Shown here: positions 22,711-30,427 of the stretch, piece after piece
Position numbering within the stretch: position 1 is the first letter of the stretch
How the letters are laid out: every line of letters begins with the position of its first letter
Assembly: GCF_003762925.1 (NCBI RefSeq)
Contig: NZ_RJUK01000001.1
Span: 310,001-374,000, forward strand
Source: Marinimicrobium koreense
Lineage (GTDB): Bacteria; Pseudomonadota; Gammaproteobacteria; Pseudomonadales; Cellvibrionaceae
Direction: 5' to 3'
DNA: 64,000 nucleotides
Translations under genes and position numbers: made by a program
The notes under the pieces: model-generated
Databases searched by the model: none
Seen by the model: the letters and a program-made list of their open reading frames with translations, nothing else
What the model was told of the DNA's origin: nothing

Positions 22711-24222
22711 ATGACCGTTCGCACCCGTATTGCGCCTTCACCGACGGGCGATCCCCACGTCGGTACCGCCTACATTGCCCTGTTCAACCTGTGCTTTGCC
22801 CGCCAGCACGGCGGCCAGTTCCTGCTGCGCATTGAAGACACCGACCAGACCCGCAGCACCCCGGAATCCGAACAGGCCATTCTGGACAGCCTTCGCTGGC
22901 TGGGCATCGAGTGGGATGAGGGCCCGGACGTGGGCGGCGAACACGGTCCCTACCGCCAGAGCGAGCGCATGGACATCTACCGGGGCTACGCCGAACAGTT
23001 GATCGAAAAGGGCCACGCCTTTTACTGCTTCGCCACCGCCGAAGAACTGGACCAGATGCGTGCCGAGCAACAGGCCCGGGGGGAAACCCCTAAATACGAC
23101 GGTCGCGGCCTGAAGCTGAGCGAGGCGGAAGTCAAGCAGCGCCTGAACGCCGGCGAGCCCTACGTCATCCGCATGAAAGTGCCGGAAGAGGGCACCTGCA
23201 AAGTGCAGGACATGCTACGCGGCGAGATCGACATTGACTGGTCCCAGGTGGACATGCAGGTGCTGCTCAAAGCCGACGGCATGCCCACCTACCACCTGGC
23301 CAACGTGGTGGACGACCACCTGATGGGCATCACCCACGTGATTCGCGGCGAAGAGTGGATCAACTCCGCTCCCAAGCACCTCAAGCTGTACGAATACTTC
23401 GGCTGGGAAGCCCCCGTGCTGTGCCACCTGCCGCTGCTGCGCAACCCGGACAAATCCAAGCTCAGTAAGCGTAAAAACCCCACCAGCATCCTCTACTACC
23501 AGCGTGCCGGCTTCCTGCCCGAAGCCCTGCTCAACTACCTGGGCCGCATGGGCTGGTCCATGCCCGATGAGCGTGAGAAATTCACCCTGGAGGAAATGCA
23601 GGCCCACTTCGACATCAACCGCGTCTCTCTGGGCGGCCCCATCTTCGACGTGGAAAAGCTTTCCTGGCTCAATGGCCTGTGGATTCGGGAAGACCTCTCC
23701 ACCGAACAGCTGGCCGATCGCCTGCAGGCCTGGGCGCTCAACCGGGACAACCTCCTCAAAGTACTGCCTCATGCCCAGTCCCGCATGGAAACCCTGGGCG
23801 ACTTCGCTCCGCTGGTCAGCTTTCTGGCCTCCGGCAACCTGGGCCTGACCGAGAGCCACTTCACTGGCAACAAATTAGAGCTGGACGAACAGAAAAGGGT
23901 CCTCCAGTTCGCCGTCTGGCGCATGGAAACCCTGCGCACCTGGGAGCGTGACGCGATCTTCGCCGAGCTCAAATCCCTGGCCGACGCCACCGGGATCAAG
24001 GTCAAAGACTTCCTGGCCCCGCTGTTCGTCGCCATCTCCGGCACCACCGCCTCCTTCTCGGTCATGGACGCTATGGTCCTGCTCGGCCCGGACATGAGCC
24101 GCGCCAGACTGCGCCAGGCCGTCGAAGTCCTTGGCGGAGTGGGCAAAAAACAGCTCAAAAAGCTGGAAAAGGCCTACCAGGCGCTGGGTACTGAGGCAGA
24201 GGCGTCAGCAGAGAATTCGTAA
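22711..24222 (+). CDS. gltX: Glutamate-tRNA ligase
   Basis: The 503-residue class I synthetase charges tRNA-Glu. The HIGH-type motif appears in [20 protein letters not shown] and the KMSKS-type motif as KSKLSKRKN near residue 250; the helical anticodon-binding domain makes the C-terminal third. The ATG at 22711 gives the family N-terminus ([13 protein letters not shown]); the open frame extends upstream but is not conserved. It is transcribed alone toward tRNA-Ala, with a likely terminator between. Confidence 0.96.
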   Translation: MTVRTRIAPSPTGDPHVGTAYIALFNLCFARQHGGQFLLRIEDTDQTRSTPESEQAILDSLRWLGIEWDEGPDVGGEHGPYRQSERMDIYRGYAEQLIEKGHAFYCFATAEELDQMRAEQQARGETPKYDGRGLKLSEAEVKQRLNAGEPYVIRMKVPEEGTCKVQDMLRGEIDIDWSQVDMQVLLKADGMPTYHLANVVDDHLMGITHVIRGEEWINSAPKHLKLYEYFGWEAPVLCHLPLLRNPDKSKLSKRKNPTSILYYQRAGFLPEALLNYLGRMGWSMPDEREKFTLEEMQAHFDINRVSLGGPIFDVEKLSWLNGLWIREDLSTEQLADRLQAWALNRDNLLKVLPHAQSRMETLGDFAPLVSFLASGNLGLTESHFTGNKLELDEQKRVLQFAVWRMETLRTWERDAIFAELKSLADATGIKVKDFLAPLFVAISGTTASFSVMDAMVLLGPDMSRARLRQAVEVLGGVGKKQLKKLEKAYQALGTEAEASAENS

Positions 24223-24228
24223 AAACTG

Positions 24229-24257
24229 CCTAATAATCAAAGAATTAGGTTTTTTTT
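24229..24257 (+). terminator. Probable terminator after gltX
   Basis: CCTAAT / ATTAGG with a 9-base loop, preceded by five A and followed by eight T, lies right after the gltX stop. The stem is short and AT-rich, so confidence is moderate. Confidence 0.65.
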
Positions 24258-24331
24258 GCCGATTTATTGTTGACAGCTCCGAGCGGGGTGCTACAATGCG
24301 CCCCGCTTCCAACGAAGCACAAGCAGTTTTC

Positions 24332-24407
24332 GGGGCCTTAGCTCAGCTGGGAGAGCGCAACACTGGCAGTGTTGAGGTCAGCGGTTCGATCCCGCTAGGC
24401 TCCACCA
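24332..24407 (+). tRNA. tRNA-Ala (anticodon GGC)
   Basis: A full 76-base cloverleaf includes the encoded CCA end. The acceptor stem GGGGCCU / AGGCUCC contains G3-U70, the main alanine identity element. The anticodon stem CAACA / UGUUG holds the loop CUGGCAG with anticodon GGC. The T arm is AGCGG-UUCGAUC-CCGCU and the D arm GCUC/GAGC. It is the only tRNA in the window and reads GCC and GCU codons. Confidence 0.97.
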
Positions 24408-24464
24408 AATACCAAAAAAGCCCTGGGCGAAAGCTCAGGGCTTTTTTGGTATTTGGTGGAGCCT
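24397..24464 (+). terminator. Long terminator hairpin that includes the tRNA-Ala 3' end
   Basis: Arms of 29 bases (24397-24425 and 24436-24464) are perfect reverse complements around the loop GGCGAAAGCT, which adds three more pairs and a GAAA tetraloop. The inner GCCCTGGGC / GCTCAGGGC stem followed by TTTTTT works as an intrinsic terminator. The outer part of the right arm is the complement of the last 11 bases of the tRNA (AGGCTCCACCA), far beyond what termination needs. Confidence 0.85.
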
Positions 24465-24728
24465 GGTTGGGTGAGTGCCGCTGAAGCGGTTCACAAAATG
24501 GCAGGACAGCCATTTTGCACAGCCGAAGGCTGCCCGCAGGGCGAGGGCCATGGATGGCCCGAGTGCATCCCGCCGTTCCGCAGTCTCCGAACTCTGCAAC
24601 ACCCACCGAAAGGTGTGGTTTTTTTGTTTGGCCGCCCTGGCCGAGTGAACCTCGCTCCTCCGTTGGCACCCAAATGGCTATACTAATTACCTCTCAAGCG
24701 ACAAAAGGTGCTGGCGCAATAAACATCT
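24465..24728. other. Gene-free stretch between tRNA-Ala and the toxin-antitoxin pair
   Basis: No credible gene is visible. The region holds several short hairpins (AAAATGGC / GCCATTTT at about 24497-24517, GCAGCC / GGCTGC, GGGCCAT / ATGGCCC) and a weak terminator-like CACC-GAAA-GGTG with seven T at 24604-24625. It looks like the debris often found next to tRNA genes. No integrase remnant was recognised. Confidence 0.5.
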
Positions 24729-24759
24729 GTTAGCCTAGCCCTTGATGGTCATACGTCAA
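24729..24759 (+). repeat. Left short direct repeat bracketing the toxin-antitoxin pair
   Basis: GTTAGCC at 24729-24735 is followed by CCTTGA-N6-TACGTCAA at 24740-24759. The same two blocks occur downstream of the antitoxin gene in the same orientation (25460-25498). The second block overlaps the -35 box and the left half of the toxin operator. Confidence 0.6.
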
Positions 24760-24770
24760 TGACGTATATT
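24742..24770 (+). promoter_or_regulatory. Promoter and palindromic operator of the toxin-antitoxin operon
   Basis: A -35 box TTGATG (24742-24747), a 17-base spacer and a -10 box TATATT (24765-24770) form a good sigma-70 promoter. The 17-base perfect palindrome ATACGTCA-A-TGACGTAT (24751-24767) fills the spacer and enters the -10 box. This is the expected place for autorepression by the antitoxin. The toxin ATG at 24777 lies seven bases after the -10 box, about where transcription should begin, so the mRNA may be leaderless. Confidence 0.75.
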
Positions 24771-24776
24771 TGGTCC

Positions 24777-25091
24777 ATGTACACCGTTATAGAAACCCCC
24801 ACCTTTACGGAAGACGCCAAAGAACTGTGGTCTGAGGAAGACCGGGGCGCATTTTGTGCTTGGTTGGCAGCAAACCCAGAGGCTGGGGATGTCATTCCGG
24901 CCAGCGGTGGCTGTCGGAAGGTGCGTTGGCGTAGGCAAGGCACTGGGAAAAGTGGCGGTGTACGGGTTATTTACTTCACTCGTCTGGAAAGCGGTGAATT
25001 GTGGTTACTGGTGATTTACGCAAAGAGTGTTCGCGGTAATATCCCGGCGCACTTGCTGAAATCCATCCGAGAGGTAATTGAAAATGGCTAA
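24777..25091 (+). CDS. RelE/HigB-like type II toxin
   Basis: The 104-residue protein has the small alpha/beta RelE-superfamily pattern: an N-terminal strand and helix (MYTVIETPTFTEDAKELW), a central GCRKVRWRRQGTGKSGGVRVIYF sheet rich in arginine, and LWLLVIYAKSVRGNIPAHLLKSIREV at the end. Known relatives cleave mRNA at the ribosome. Catalytic residues are not certain from sequence alone. The ATG at 24777 is chosen over one at 24759 because the latter lies inside the operator. The toxin gene comes first and overlaps the antitoxin gene by 8 bases, the order typical of HigBA modules. Confidence 0.85.
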   Translation: MYTVIETPTFTEDAKELWSEEDRGAFCAWLAANPEAGDVIPASGGCRKVRWRRQGTGKSGGVRVIYFTRLESGELWLLVIYAKSVRGNIPAHLLKSIREVIENG

Positions 25092-25389
25092 GCAACCTAC
25101 CATGACCGGGGAGGAGCTAGGCAAAAAGCTTCTACAGTCCGTGAATGAAATGAAGGCGGGTAAAGCAGTACGAAAAACGCAGGTTTCACCAAATGAAGTG
25201 GCGGCGGCTCGTAATAAAACCGGGCTTTCCCAGTCACAGTTTGCAGAAGCTCTGCATATATCTCCTCGCACTCTTCAGGAATGGGAGCAAGGGCGTCGAA
25301 AACCTTCAGGCGCCGCCCAAGCTCTCATCCAAATTGCCTTTAGGCACCCTGAAGTCATTACAGAGTCCTTAATAAAAGAGGCAGGCTAG
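25084..25389 (+). CDS. XRE-family antitoxin (HigA-like)
   Basis: The 101-residue protein has a helix-turn-helix from about residue 38 to 90 (VAAARNKTGLSQSQFAEALH, then SPRTLQEWEQGRRKPSG), typical of XRE-type antitoxins that bind DNA and their toxin. It starts with ATG at 25084, inside the toxin gene, with GAGG nine bases upstream. It probably represses the operon through the palindrome at 24751-24767 and neutralises the toxin. Confidence 0.88.
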   Translation: MAKQPTMTGEELGKKLLQSVNEMKAGKAVRKTQVSPNEVAAARNKTGLSQSQFAEALHISPRTLQEWEQGRRKPSGAAQALIQIAFRHPEVITESLIKEAG

Positions 25390-25459
25390 CAGGCAAATTA
25401 TATATACGCGCGTTTCAAGTGCCGGACACCTCCTTGCGCCGGGTGCCGTATATGTGGAC

Positions 25460-25498
25460 GTTAGCCTGACTCAGCATTCCTTGAAGTCTGTACGTCAA
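25460..25498 (+). repeat. Right short direct repeat bracketing the toxin-antitoxin pair
   Basis: GTTAGCC (25460-25466) and CCTTGA-N6-TACGTCAA (25479-25498) repeat the blocks upstream of the toxin, with 12 rather than 4 bases between them. Just before it, at 25384-25459, the DNA is rich in interrupted dyad symmetry (GGCTAGC / GTTAGCC, TATAC / GTATA), loosely like an attC site. No integron integrase is in view. Confidence 0.5.
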
Positions 25499-25578
25499 GG
25501 TTTGTAGTTCCCCCGGTTTAAAATTGGCACCCTCTATGAAAATTTGTGCTCAAAGAATTGCAACAGGAGTCGTAAGCT

Positions 25579-26631
25579 ATGCCATTTTTCAATCCTTCAA
25601 TCAAAACCCAGCGCACAGTCACAAAGCTTTTTTCATTTGCCGCAGTGGCTACTGCGTTCTGTGTGCTTGCGGCCTGCAGCGGTCAAACCACTAGCCCACA
25701 AAACCCCGACATTGCCTCAGTGCAATGGCGGCAGCACAAAGCAAATACGCCACCCAGTGCACGCCACGAAAACGGTTTTGTGACGGTGGGAGAACACTTG
25801 TATTTGGTCGGCGGCCGAGGTGAACGGCCTTTGGATATTTTTGATCCGGCCACGGGAAGCTGGAGCCAGGGCGCCAAACCGCCGTTTGAAATTCACCATA
25901 TGCAGGCCATCGAATACGACGAGAAACTCTACGTTCTGGGTGCTATGACCGGTGGTTTTCCGGAAGAGCCCCCGCTGGCAAATATCCTGATTTACGATCC
26001 CGCCACTGACGCCTGGTCGGAGGGGCCAGAAATTCCCGCCGATCGTCGGCGCGGTGGCAGTGGCGTTGTATTGCATGAAGGGCTGATTTACCTGGTGGGT
26101 GGAAACACGCGCGGCCATATGAGTGGCTATGTCCCTTGGGTGGATGTGTTTGATCCAGAAACCGGGCGTTGGACGCAACTGCCTGACGCTCCGCATTCGC
26201 GAGATCACTTTCATGCTGCGGTGATTGATGGACATATTTACGCAGCCGGAGGGCGAACCTCATCCCACGACACGGGCGAAAGCATGTCGCTCACCGTCGC
26301 GCCCGTGGATGTATATGACATTGAGAACCAACGCTGGCATACGCTGGAAGCGCCTTTGGCCACCGAGCGTGCTGGTACGGCAACGGTGGCCTTTAATGGA
26401 TTTTTGGTGGTCTTGGGCGGTGAGAGTATCAGTCAAGTTGAAGCCCACCGCGAGGTGGAGGCGTACAACCCGGAAACTGAGGAATGGCTCAGCCTGCCGC
26501 CTTTACCCGTTGGGCGCCACGGGACCCAGGCCACGCTGTTTAATGGGGAGCTGCATATTGTCGCGGGCAGCGAAAATCGTGGTGGCGGTCCTGAGTTGAA
26601 TGATCATTGGGTTATGGAGATGGGTGAGTAG
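25579..26631 (+). CDS. Kelch-repeat beta-propeller lipoprotein
   Basis: The 350-residue product has a lipoprotein signal (AAVATAFCVLAACSG; lipobox LAAC, cysteine near residue 33). About six Kelch blades follow, each with a GG pair and a conserved Tyr/Trp, for example LYLVGGRGERPLDIFDPATG, LIYLVGGNTRG, IYAAGGRTSSHD, LVVLGGESIS and LHIVAGSE. This makes a six-bladed propeller anchored to a membrane, facing the periplasm or the outside. Function is unknown; such propellers bind proteins or carbohydrates. AGGAG sits 10 bases before the ATG. Base composition is slightly more AT-rich near its start than in neighbouring genes, consistent with the accessory nature of this corner. Confidence 0.88.
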   Translation: MPFFNPSIKTQRTVTKLFSFAAVATAFCVLAACSGQTTSPQNPDIASVQWRQHKANTPPSARHENGFVTVGEHLYLVGGRGERPLDIFDPATGSWSQGAKPPFEIHHMQAIEYDEKLYVLGAMTGGFPEEPPLANILIYDPATDAWSEGPEIPADRRRGGSGVVLHEGLIYLVGGNTRGHMSGYVPWVDVFDPETGRWTQLPDAPHSRDHFHAAVIDGHIYAAGGRTSSHDTGESMSLTVAPVDVYDIENQRWHTLEAPLATERAGTATVAFNGFLVVLGGESISQVEAHREVEAYNPETEEWLSLPPLPVGRHGTQATLFNGELHIVAGSENRGGGPELNDHWVMEMGE

Positions 26632-26789
26632 GTATCCGTACACACTCAGTCATTAGCTATTTTCATTAACAGACGCTCCTCGAGTCCAAGAGTAGGCTGG
26701 CGACCGTCGGGCTGCGTTCCGGGTCGGTGAGCACCTATACTGTGTAGTAACTTCTCAATACTGATTTAAAGGCAAAGGTCTCTCGCACC

Positions 26790-27728
26790 ATGGACTTGAC
26801 GATTCAGGACAAACTCCCCGTTCCAGTAAAACACTGGCTCGGCATCTTCCTCGCCGCCATCCAATACTGGCTGGGCAGCCAGGCCTTCATCTATGCCGCC
26901 GCGCTGGCGTTTTTCACGGTTTTCTCTATTGCGCCGGTGTTGGTCGTGGTGGTCATGCTCGTAGGGCTGTTTATTGGTGAGCGGGCGGTTCAGGGTCAGC
27001 TCTTTGAGCAGCTTGAGGGGACCATCGGGCCGGAGGCTGCGGGGGTGGTCCAGACGGCGGTGGTCAACTCCCAGATTGACCAGAGCGGCATTTGGCCGGC
27101 GTTGATCGGGATCACGGCCACCATCATCGGTGCCACCACCGTGTTTGCCCAGATGCAGCGGTCCCTGAACGAGATCTGGAGCGTAGCGCCACGGCCCTCC
27201 AAAAGCAGCCTCTGGATATTTATCAAAAGCCGTCTGTTGTCCCTGACCATCATTCTGGCCATCGGCTTTGTTCTGCTGGTCTCGCTGCTGTTGTCCGTGG
27301 CCTTGCGCACCATCATGGCGTTTGCGGAAGAGTGGTTACCGGTCCCCGGCTGGGCCATGGTCGGGTTGGAGTTGTTTCTGTCGCTGTTTGTGGTAACGGC
27401 GCTGTTCTCTGCGATGTTCAAGATTCTGCCGGATGTCGTGCTGTCCTGGCGGGATGTGGTGCTCGGTGCGTTTATCACCGCCGTATTGTTCACTGTCGGA
27501 CGATCGTTGATTGCAATCTACCTGGCCTATACCGCGACCGCGTCCGCCTATGGTGCCGCCGGTTCGCTGGCGTTGCTGCTGTTGTGGGTGAACTATTCCT
27601 CAATGATTCTGCTCTTTGGGGCGGCGTTTACCAGGGCGCACCTTGAGGGCCGGGGGCTGACCGTTCGCCCCCGGAATACGGCGGTGTGTGTGCACCGCGA
27701 GTTGATCGATGATGTGAAAAGCGCCTGA
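26790..27728 (+). CDS. YihY/BrkB-family inner-membrane protein
   Basis: The 312-residue protein has about six transmembrane segments and the family signature: an N-terminal FIYAAALAFFTVFSIAPVLVVVV helix, then ATIIGATTVFAQMQRSLNEIW and, near the end, SAYGAAGSLALLLLWVNYSSMILLFGAAFTRAH. Once called tRNA-processing RNase BN in error, the family is now treated as membrane proteins of unknown function, possibly transporters. The following EamA gene starts 58 bases downstream and may be cotranscribed. Confidence 0.9.
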   Translation: MDLTIQDKLPVPVKHWLGIFLAAIQYWLGSQAFIYAAALAFFTVFSIAPVLVVVVMLVGLFIGERAVQGQLFEQLEGTIGPEAAGVVQTAVVNSQIDQSGIWPALIGITATIIGATTVFAQMQRSLNEIWSVAPRPSKSSLWIFIKSRLLSLTIILAIGFVLLVSLLLSVALRTIMAFAEEWLPVPGWAMVGLELFLSLFVVTALFSAMFKILPDVVLSWRDVVLGAFITAVLFTVGRSLIAIYLAYTATASAYGAAGSLALLLLWVNYSSMILLFGAAFTRAHLEGRGLTVRPRNTAVCVHRELIDDVKSA

Positions 27729-27786
27729 GATTTGGCGTCAAAAACGGCTGTTTTGTCAGCGGCGGCTGCTGGCGTACCATTGAGTG

Positions 27787-28695
27787 ATGCTGACTGACAA
27801 AACCTTTCTCAGCCCGGTCTTTGTTGCTCTGGCAGCGCTCTTTTGGGGGCTGGCCGGTGGCCTTGGTGGTGTGCTTACCAGCGAGGGCTGGGCGCCGCTG
27901 GTGGTATCGTTTTACCGGGGCGTGATCGGGTTGCTGTTTGTGGCCGCCTGGTTGGCTCTTCGGCCGCGCGGCAGTGGGTTGGCCTGCCGCCAACTGTGGT
28001 TCTGGTCGGTCATCGCCGGCCTGGGTGTGGCGGGCAATTTCGCATTCTATTTTATCAGCATCGCAGAGGGCAGCGTGGCAGTCGCCGCGACCTTGATGTA
28101 TTGCGCGCCGGTGTTTGTTTACCTCGTTTCTTTCACGCTGAAGCTCGAGCAACCGACCTTGCCCAAGTGGCTGGCCATTGCCATGGTGGTTGTCGGTATT
28201 GTGTTGCTCACCGGTATTTATGAAGTGGGCGCCAGCGAGGTGACGCCGGTTGCGGTCGGGGCGGGGTTGCTCTCCGGGTTGTCCTACGCGGTGTTCATTT
28301 TTGGTTTCAAATACGCGGCTCCGCACGGGAGCCCACAGGCGGTGTTACTGGTCGCTTTCGGGGTGCTCAGTGTCATTCTCCTGGTACTCAGCGGCACGGA
28401 GCAGGCGCTGGCGGTGCTGAGTGCGCCAATCTGGCCCCTGTTTGTGATTCTGGGCGTACTCGGGGCGGGCCTGTCGTTTGTGATCTACATTCGGGGTCTT
28501 AACTATACGGCACCGGCCGTAGCCTCCATTGTGGCCATGGTAGAGCCGGTCACCGCCTCCCTGTTCGGCGTGGTGCTGTTGAATGAACGCCTGGGACTCT
28601 TCCAGGTGCTGGGGCTGCTGCTGATTCTGGTGACGGTCACCGCGCTGAGCGTCTACTCGAACGTTCGCCCCGGTTACCGGCATCGCGCTGCATGA
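27787..28695 (+). CDS. EamA/DMT-family transporter
   Basis: The 302-residue product has ten predicted membrane segments in two EamA repeats (SPVFVALAALFWGLAGGLGG opening the first, LLSGLSYAVFIFGFKYAA in the second, and the closing GLNYTAPAVASIVAMVEPVTASLFG signature). Family members export amino acids, nucleosides or other metabolites across the inner membrane. The start is ATG at 27787 (a GTG codon precedes it directly). The substrate is unknown. Confidence 0.88.
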   Translation: MLTDKTFLSPVFVALAALFWGLAGGLGGVLTSEGWAPLVVSFYRGVIGLLFVAAWLALRPRGSGLACRQLWFWSVIAGLGVAGNFAFYFISIAEGSVAVAATLMYCAPVFVYLVSFTLKLEQPTLPKWLAIAMVVVGIVLLTGIYEVGASEVTPVAVGAGLLSGLSYAVFIFGFKYAAPHGSPQAVLLVAFGVLSVILLVLSGTEQALAVLSAPIWPLFVILGVLGAGLSFVIYIRGLNYTAPAVASIVAMVEPVTASLFGVVLLNERLGLFQVLGLLLILVTVTALSVYSNVRPGYRHRAA

Positions 28696-28879
28696 TGCTC
28701 AGGGTGCGCTGCGCTTCCTTCCGATAATTTAGCCTTCACTATATTTCAATTACGCACTTTCTGGGTTACAATTGCCTAAATTTGATCGAAAATGATTTAT
28801 AATGAAATCAATTTGGCGCCCGTTTCGTCTGTGAAGGCTCGTATTCTGCCGATGTATTCTTGATGGTAGGAGAATAATA

Positions 28880-29914
28880 ATGACAGCTCGCCCCCCGTTG
28901 TCCCGGGCGCTGAAAGCGCTTTGCGTGGGCATTATCGCGCTCTTGGCGGTTGCCGTGATTGCGGCCTCCGGCATTTTCTCCGGCGCAACCCGTGGTACCA
29001 CCCTGTTTATCGCCTATGCCCAGAACAGCCAGCCGGTGATTGATGCCCTGCACCTGCTCGGTCGGCGGATTGAGGAAAAAACCGGAGGCGAGGTGAAGGT
29101 CCGCTTTTTCCCGGACAGCCAGCTCGGCGGTGAGCGTGAGCTGGTGGAATTGCTGCAAGTGGGCGCGGTGGATATCACCAAGGTGTCCGCCGGGCTGATG
29201 GAGAGTTTTTCACCCATCTACGGTGTGTTTTCCATGCCTTTCCTGTTCGAGGATACCGGGCACTTTTACCGGGTCATGGACAATCCCGACATCATGCAGC
29301 CCATCTATGCCTCCACCCGGCAGAACGGGTTTGTCGGTATGGGTTATTACGACTCCGGCTCACGCAATTTTTACGTGAAAGATGACCCGATTCGTTCCGT
29401 GGAGGACCTTGAAGGACGGAAGATACGGGTCATGCAGAGCGAGGCGGCCATCGAGATGATGCGCCTGTTGGGGGCGGTTCCGGTGGCCATGGGTCAGGCC
29501 GAGGTGTACACCGCCATGCAGCAGGGCATTCTGGACGGGGCGGAGAATAACGAGTTTGCCCTCACCATTGCCCGACACGCCGAAATCGCCAAGCACTACA
29601 CCTACACCATGCATACACGGATTCCCGATGTGGTGGTCATCAGCAATATGACGCTGAACAAGCTGAACGATGAGCAGACGGCGGCGGTGTATGAGGCCAT
29701 GGCGGAATCGATTGCGTTTCAGAAACAGGCCTGGAACGAGGCCGTGGCGGAAACCCGGGAGTTGGCGATTGATGAGTTCGGGGTGAACTTTATTGACGTC
29801 AAGCTCGCGCCGTTCCGCGAGGCGGTTGAGCCCATGTATGAGGCCCTGAAACAGTATCCCGAGCAGTATTCGCTTTACCGCGAAATCAGGTCCACAGCAG
29901 ATGAGACGGAGTAG
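28880..29914 (+). CDS. TRAP transporter substrate-binding protein (DctP family)
   Basis: The 344-residue periplasmic protein has an uncleaved or late-cleaved N-terminal hydrophobic segment (residues 16-36) and the DctP fold: FFPDSQLGGERELVELLQVG, the LEGRKIRVMQSE strand with the arginine that grips the substrate carboxylate, and the QAEVYTAMQQGILDGAENN segment. The DGAEN motif and the arginine fit an organic or sugar acid ligand; a hexuronate would suit the carbohydrate context (inference). TAGGAG precedes the ATG. The Q and M membrane subunits follow with 3-base spacing and 8-base overlap, so all three are one operon. Confidence 0.92.
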   Translation: MTARPPLSRALKALCVGIIALLAVAVIAASGIFSGATRGTTLFIAYAQNSQPVIDALHLLGRRIEEKTGGEVKVRFFPDSQLGGERELVELLQVGAVDITKVSAGLMESFSPIYGVFSMPFLFEDTGHFYRVMDNPDIMQPIYASTRQNGFVGMGYYDSGSRNFYVKDDPIRSVEDLEGRKIRVMQSEAAIEMMRLLGAVPVAMGQAEVYTAMQQGILDGAENNEFALTIARHAEIAKHYTYTMHTRIPDVVVISNMTLNKLNDEQTAAVYEAMAESIAFQKQAWNEAVAETRELAIDEFGVNFIDVKLAPFREAVEPMYEALKQYPEQYSLYREIRSTADETE

Positions 29915-29917
29915 GGT

Positions 29918-30427
29918 ATGCGCTTGATCAACGGGATTCGAACGGTGATGGACCGTGTGGTTGAGGTGGTGTGCAGTGTCTGGTTGTTGGTGATGGTCGC
30001 CATGACCTGCTGGCAGATTATCAGTCGCTATCTGTTGGGGGCTCCCAGCACCTATTCGGAGGAGTTTCTGCGTTTTTCACTGGTCTGGGTGTCCATGCTC
30101 TCAATGGCCTATGTGGCCGGTCTGCGCAAGCATGTTGCTTTTACCCTGTTTTCGGACAAGGTATCCATTCACTGGCAACACTACTGGCAGATACTGATCG
30201 AGCTGGCCTTTCTGGCGTTCGCCATTTTCATTCTCGTCCAGGGCGGATACAACGCCACCAGCATCACCATGAATCAGGTGTCGCCATCGCTGGGGCTGGC
30301 CATGGGGTATGTTTACTCGGCCTTACCGCTGGCCGGGGGAATTCTGGCGGTGTACAGCGTGCTGAATTGCATCGAGCTGTTGGAAAAAGAGTTGCGCTCG
30401 GACGAGGAGGCACCACAGGATGTTTGA
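29918..30427 (+). CDS. TRAP transporter small membrane subunit (DctQ family)
   Basis: The 169-residue protein has four transmembrane segments. It carries the DctQ core ISRYLLGAPSTYSEEFLRFSL near residues 38-57 and YVAGLRKHVAFTLFSD after helix 2, both typical of the small subunit that supports the large subunit and contacts the binding protein. It starts 3 bases after dctP and overlaps dctM by 8 bases. Confidence 0.92.
   Translation: MRLINGIRTVMDRVVEVVCSVWLLVMVAMTCWQIISRYLLGAPSTYSEEFLRFSLVWVSMLSMAYVAGLRKHVAFTLFSDKVSIHWQHYWQILIELAFLAFAIFILVQGGYNATSITMNQVSPSLGLAMGYVYSALPLAGGILAVYSVLNCIELLEKELRSDEEAPQDV

Noticed and set aside
24343-24669. Minus-strand frame ending SGIEPLTSTLPVLRSPS
   Set aside because: This is a well-known false protein that arises from translating the antisense strand of a tRNA gene; it overlaps tRNA-Ala.
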